The notes under the pieces: generated by a model
Told to the model about the DNA's origin: nothing
Database searches by the model: none
Seen by the model: the letters and a program-made list of their open reading frames with translations, nothing else
Translations under genes and position numbers: made by a program
Assembly: GCA_973895155.1 (NCBI GenBank)
Contig: OZ316896.1
Location: 14,694,001 to 14,758,000 of the forward strand
DNA length: 64,000 nt
From: Marsupella aquatica
Taxonomy: Eukaryota; Marchantiophyta
Direction: 5' to 3'
Part shown: positions 59,001 through 64,000 of the stretch, piece after piece
How the letters are laid out: every line of letters starts with the position of its first letter
Numbering within the stretch: the first letter of the stretch is position 1

Positions 59001-62000
59001 ACAATAGGGGCAGTTGCCAGATTAGAGAGACAGCCTGGGACCCGTTTTAGCGATTCAATCTCCGCACGTATCTTGCTTAATACCTTGATGAATCTATGAC
59101 TGACCACGGAAAATTTTACTTGAAGCTCCTTCCTTTGATTTCTTTGTAATAATCAGAAATTCAAAAACTCTTTGAATGTCATGTTGATAACGATATGGTG
59201 ATGAAAGAATGTCATGTTCACTAACAAGCTGATAGGAAATGCAGTGCACTAAGTAATGTTCCAGGCCTCACATCTACTCTATTTTTTAAGCTTAACAGCT
59301 TCTACAATACACTGAGTAATACTATATGTGTTGTTCAGGCTACATATGATATGCAGCTCCAGATGCAGCTGATATCTCAACTTGAAGACATAGATCGACA
59401 AATTCGGTGTGACAAAGTTTCCAGTGAATTTTTGAAGAAATTGAAGGAAGACAGAGCTGCCTGCCGTGAGAAGTTAATTGAATGTGTCCGCAGATGTACT
59501 TGGTGTGTTTCCTTCACCTCTTGTCCCGATGGCCTTGTCCTCAGAAACTTGCAAGTTGGAGATAAGATAATGTTTTGTACATCATGGTGTATAAAATATC
59601 ATTGGATGAATACTGAAAGAAGCTGTAATTGCCCCTTTATGTGATTGTGGGGGCGCCTGATATCCCCATACAATTTTTTTATTGCAGGTATCGAGTTTCA
59701 TTATTCTCGAGGTGGAAACAAAGAGGGATGTATGCAACGTGCATGTGGGTTGTGCAGCTTCTGCTAATTTTAAGCAAGAAGGACCAAATATTTGGCTACA
59801 TTCCAGAATTTTATGTGGAAACACTGGTGGGTCTTTGGTGTCCAGTTTCTTCAGAAAAACGAAAAGTCAAATACAAATATGTCGTTACTTTATTTCTGTT
59901 TCTTTGGCTAAAGAAACTTTTTGTATGATGACATTTACAACCATTTTTTCTTTCTTTCTGTTATATGTTTTATTGAGCTTTACAGAGTCTTAATATTGTT
60001 TGACGGTTAATATTAATATCGTGCTTTCTGGCTTTTGGTGATGTGATTGCAGGTTGATTCTTTCCATGCACTTCGGAGAAGTGACCCACCATTTGTGACT
60101 CCGGCATCTGCATTGTTACAGCAAGGGCTTTCACCATTGGTACTACACAATGTTGCCTGCTCCTTTGGGGTTAAGCCTATCAATGCTCTTTTTGTGCAGT
60201 TGTGACCACATGCGGATAAGCCTGAACTGCTGTGTATCTTTGGAAGTACTGAATCATGTTTTCTTTTTCGTTAACATGTTTAATTGCTGCTAAAGAGACA
60301 AGAGGCAACTGCTATGCCCGTTCTGGCTTGCCTTGATGCTAAAATCTGTGGGGTAGGTCTTATTTTGAATCCTTAAAGGAGGATACCTTTTGCATTGTAT
60401 GTCTTGGTTCTCCTGTAAAAAGTGACGAATGTGTCGTCATGAAAATTGATTGATGATGATTCTAAACTTTTGAGTTCTTTTTCGAAACGTTGTAGGTGAC
60501 ATTCTTTGTGACACATTTCAGTGATTCGAGAATAGCCAATCCAGATATAAGAGACGTACTTGTACAATCAATTTCGGTGTTGATACAATACAAGGAGCAT
60601 GTTGTTGCTTTTGAGAAATGCAAGGCTGCCCGTGAGAGTATGGTTGGAGCACTATTGACTGCCTTCGATAATCGATTTTGGATACCAGTTTCCAATATTC
60701 TCTTGCGCCTTTGCAAAGGTGCTGGTTTTGGTGCTTCTAAATGTTACCCTCATGGCGAGTCGTTTTCTTCCTTCTTTCAGGTATGTGATCATTCTGGTCA
60801 GTATTCTAGCACGATGTAGAATTCTATACCCCTGAAGTTGCGTAGTGAGGGCTTGGCGACATTGTTTGCTTCGGCTGACAAGCGGAAATTTTGTACTGAA
60901 GCCGAGCATATTACATTACAGAGAAAGGTCATTCGCATGAAATGTTGTGACCTCTTTTCACTCGATGGTGCGTGACATGAGGTGTTTGGTTCTTGAGACC
61001 AACCGAATGGCTTCATTGATCCCGTGGAATGGTTTATTTGTGAAATTGCAGCAACTGCTGAAGGAGAAGTGCATACTGGATGAAAAGCTTTTTGCTTCTT
61101 TCCTCAACCGCTTATTCAACACTCTTAATTGGACAATCACAGAGTATTCAGTTGTAATTAAAGAGATGGAGGAATTGACTGAGCGTGAATGTCCGGTGAG
61201 AATGCTTGCCTTCGTCTGTGTGTCCTGGGTTTCTTCCTCAAGTTTTTGGACGTATGGCAAAAGTGCTGTTAGTTTTCTGACACCTCCCTTTTGGTAGAAA
61301 CTGTAAGTTACTTCTGCTGTTGACGGGATTATCATCCTAGCCAGCGAGCCTGGATTGAGTGTTATTGCAAGGGCGGGAGTTGTAATTTGATGTGCTTGCG
61401 AAGATTTTTACTCTTCAATCCGTTCGTCATGTGGGGATAGGTGACAGATTTACAGCAAAGGAAGTGCACGATAATGTTCGAGCTGTCATGCAATCTTGAG
61501 AGAATTTTGGAGTTTTTTACCCAAGAATTATCTCATGCCTTCTTACTTGGTGCTGAGATGAATCTCGTGAGGCTTTGTGAACTTATAATATTTGTTCTGA
61601 ATCACACAACATCAAGCTCGGATGCACAAATCTTTGACAGGCATACCCCTCTTCCACTGTTGACTCCCTGATTAGTCTTTTTACTTCTGCTACGTGGATG
61701 GATGTACTATCACTTGGTCAGGTCAATAGGCATCACTTTGGAAAGAGAATATCTTTTTGTCTGCATATCTACTAGAATTACGTGAGTTATTTATTGAATA
61801 ATTTGTGTTTTTCTCGTTGTCTACTATGGGTGAAAATGAGTGTCAACCCTGGGCCTCCTCCCAGGTCAACCCATTTCCGTAAATTCACGCAAGTGGGGGA
61901 GAAGATATCTTAATAAGTACAGTCAGAAGAGTAGTTCTGGAGGTTAAAATTGCATCTCTGACATTACCGTGTGTCTTTTTGCAGTGCTTTGAGGCATGGT

Positions 62001-63025
62001 GCATCTTTAGACAAATGCAACCGATCTATGATATTGGCACCAATTGTTGGCATCGTTCTGAACCTTTCAGCAGCAACTTCATCTCCTAATCATGGTCTAG
62101 TCTACGACATAGCGCATGTGATTGCTAATGTGGATTACTCTCCTCTAGTCATCAGCAACTTTCAATATCTTCTGGATTATAACTGGGTGAGAATTTCTCT
62201 AAATTATGGATTAATGTCATTGCCAGGTTTACGATTAGCCACTTAGTTCTTAAGTACAGTCTTTACAGTCTTAACATACATTTGATTCGTGATCCAGGCT
62301 GCATCTTTTAAAGGTGACCCGTCTGTGAGGAGGTTACCGGAACTCAAGTCCTTTCTGAAGAGGTTGCAGATAGAGAGTGAGATTGCAAGAACAGCAGCAC
62401 GAGAGGAAGAAATATTCCAATCAGGTGCAGAAGCTGATGGAGATGAAACTGCTGGTTTGAACCTCGCACTGTTTTGCCAAGTCGCTTAGTAACTTTATTT
62501 TAAATTTTACGTTAACCACCAGCTCTTCAGTCCATTACTCCTAACGTCTGCTGAGGGGCTAAGCCCGTTCCCCCACATTCAACCCGGAAGGTCTTTTGAT
62601 TCCTGTGATATATCTTTCTTTGCGGATTTGAAACATCACGGTTCAAGCATTGCTTAATCCAAAACTTGTACGAACTGTGACAATATTAATAACCTAATTC
62701 TAGAATCAGCCTGTCTATAGATGGTCGTATTGATTAGTGCCTTTCTGGGTGCGCAGAAACAGTTGTATCAGGAGATGAAAAAGTTGAAGTATGCAGCATC
62801 TGCTATGCATGTGAGGTGGACACCATTTTTGTCCCATGTAAGCACCAGTCATGCTTGCGCTGTGTCACCCGACATCTTCTGAACAACCAGCGTTGCTTTT
62901 TCTGCAATGCCACTATATCTGAGCTGGGTTCGATGTCAGATGTGCTCCCTGCGAAGGGGGAATTTACGGCCTCCAATGCAACTGTCACAGATGGTGGTGT
63001 CCTTGCTAAAAACGAGTCTCCTTGA
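56056..63025 (+). CDS. RKP: E3 ubiquitin ligase RKP (KPC1-related), SPRY and RING
   Basis: Plant homologue of KPC1, a RING ubiquitin ligase implicated in turnover of cyclin-dependent kinase inhibitors. Exons 56056-57642, 57876-58730, 59339-59502, 59688-59826, 60053-60139, 60496-60780, 61052-61195, 61441-61640, 61985-62186, 62298-62424 and 62757-63025 give about 1352 residues, close to the family length. The SPRY/B30.2 domain is at about residues 148-276 (GQWMFEATLGTGGIQQIGWA, YDGKRVKKWN, ISFYRNGIWLG). Long alpha-helical middle regions include SLFSRWKQRGMYATCMWVVQ and NRFWIPVSNILLRLCKGAGF. The C-terminal C3HC4 RING has Cys1276, Cys1279, Cys1291, His1293, Cys1296, Cys1299, Cys1310 and Cys1313 (CSIC, VPCKHQSCLRC, CFFC). 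The intron after 61640 has a GC donor. Start is the first of two adjacent ATGs. A Ser/Arg-rich insertion (RRRSSHHHRSERAG) lies in exon 2. Confidence 0.95.
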
Positions 63026-64000
63026 TGGGAAGCCCCCAGATAACTCTTCGTTTGCGACTTAGAGGCGAACTTTGAAGATCCAGGGGTAACATCTTGAAGA
63101 TGCTGGAGTATGCAATTATTGGAGTATCCCGTGTGGAAAGAGGCAGTAGTCCATTTCAATTTTTCGAGGCCAAGCTTGAGATATATATTGTTTTGAGGTT
63201 GCCTGTGTCAGGGTAACGAGAGTTCGACAGGTAAGACTGGATTCAGGATTGCAGAGAATTCTGGGAGAGCCAATAGCTTGATTAAGTTCATCTGCATAAA
63301 CTGAATTCCTTTCCATGCCAGCTATCAAAATGTTCGGTCTTGTAAATTTAATATACGGAGGCACACAAGCTTTAGGGAAGGCAGACATGAATTGGTCTCA
63401 TTGATTAAAATATTAGATCTCCGCAATGAAGGAGGTGATATTGTACAACCTACCCCTGTATTTAAAGAACTGAGGGCCATCGCACATTGACCCAAGAGCA
63501 ACGAAAATATGAGTGCATCTGTGAACTTGTTGATGGTGTATCGGAGATAATTATTTGAGGGATCAGATGGAAAGAACAGTCATTGTATCTACAGAACTTT
63601 TCTCACTTTATCTTGGATACAACTAGAGATTTCTCAGGTATCTTTCTTAAAACTCAGAAGTTCGACTGGTTCTGTTTTTTGCCCTGCCAAGTTTTTACCT
63701 GAAGCTGGCAGTAATTTAAGTTTTGTTTACCTAGGATTATTAGATCGTACATCCCATCTTTGCCTGAGATGTTGGGTAACAATAAGCATGCCACTACAGA
63801 AGTATATTGCTTCAATATGAGCGGCAACACAGCTAGGCACAAGTGTGTACTTCACTTCATTTGTCGGGTATCGTGTGGGAATTCTGTCACGAGGTCATGA
63901 ATCCACGCATTCCTCTCAGACATGTGGTTTTCAGTCAAATCACGTCACACTTTGAGTGATGTGGCTGCAAATCTGAACCCTACTTCATCGAGGACCCATA
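63026..64000. other. 3' flank of RKP, nothing recognised
   Basis: Contains the RKP 3' UTR. No further gene or repeat seen before the window ends. Confidence 0.45.

Overview
The window is nuclear DNA of a plant. Its genes are split by GT-AG introns of about 100-900 bases, and their products belong to plant families: GH28 pectinase, organellar MnmE, the cap-binding protein nCBP, PEX11, a DUF676 esterase, an HR-like lesion-inducing (DoxX-like) membrane protein, and the KPC1-type ubiquitin ligase RKP. Medium introns, tandem repeats between genes and a Ty3/gypsy element of unusual architecture suggest an early-diverging land plant such as a moss or liverwort. The species cannot be fixed from the sequence alone. 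All exon structures given here were joined by reading splice sites and checking codon phase by hand.

Layout: 0.37-3.07 kb GH28 glycosidase (+, 3 exons). 5.64-10.00 kb MnmE/TrmE tRNA-modification GTPase (+, 10 exons). 12.17-21.00 kb a minus-strand Ty3/gypsy retrotransposon with a tandem LTR array at its 3' end. 23.20-25.27 kb nCBP/4EHP-type eIF4E (+, 6 exons). About 28.0-28.4 kb a decayed PQQ-dehydrogenase-like fragment (-), abutting PEX11 (+, 28.40-29.94 kb, 2 exons). 26.4-27.4 kb and 30.8-38.1 kb tandem repeats and unrecognised ORF fragments. 39.71-43.80 kb DUF676 esterase (+, about 11 exons), convergent with the lesion-inducer-like protein (-, 44.36-46.49 kb, 5 exons). 47.3-47.5 kb calmodulin-like pseudogene fragment (-). 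48-53.5 kb repeats, including a tRNA-like SINE head. 56.06-63.03 kb RKP/KPC1 (+, 11 exons, one with a GC donor).

The genes do not form a pathway; they are independent housekeeping genes separated by repeats. The most unusual object is the retrotransposon. Its integrase end carries a complete PHD finger. Between protease and reverse transcriptase it has a short sequence like motif I of C5-cytosine methyltransferases. Its leader holds an antisense cluster of 5S-rRNA-like internal promoter boxes, five copies of the box C core. Gag, protease and the methyltransferase-like piece share one frame broken by two stop codons, and the rest of pol has several further frame breaks. The LTR copies are nevertheless nearly identical.
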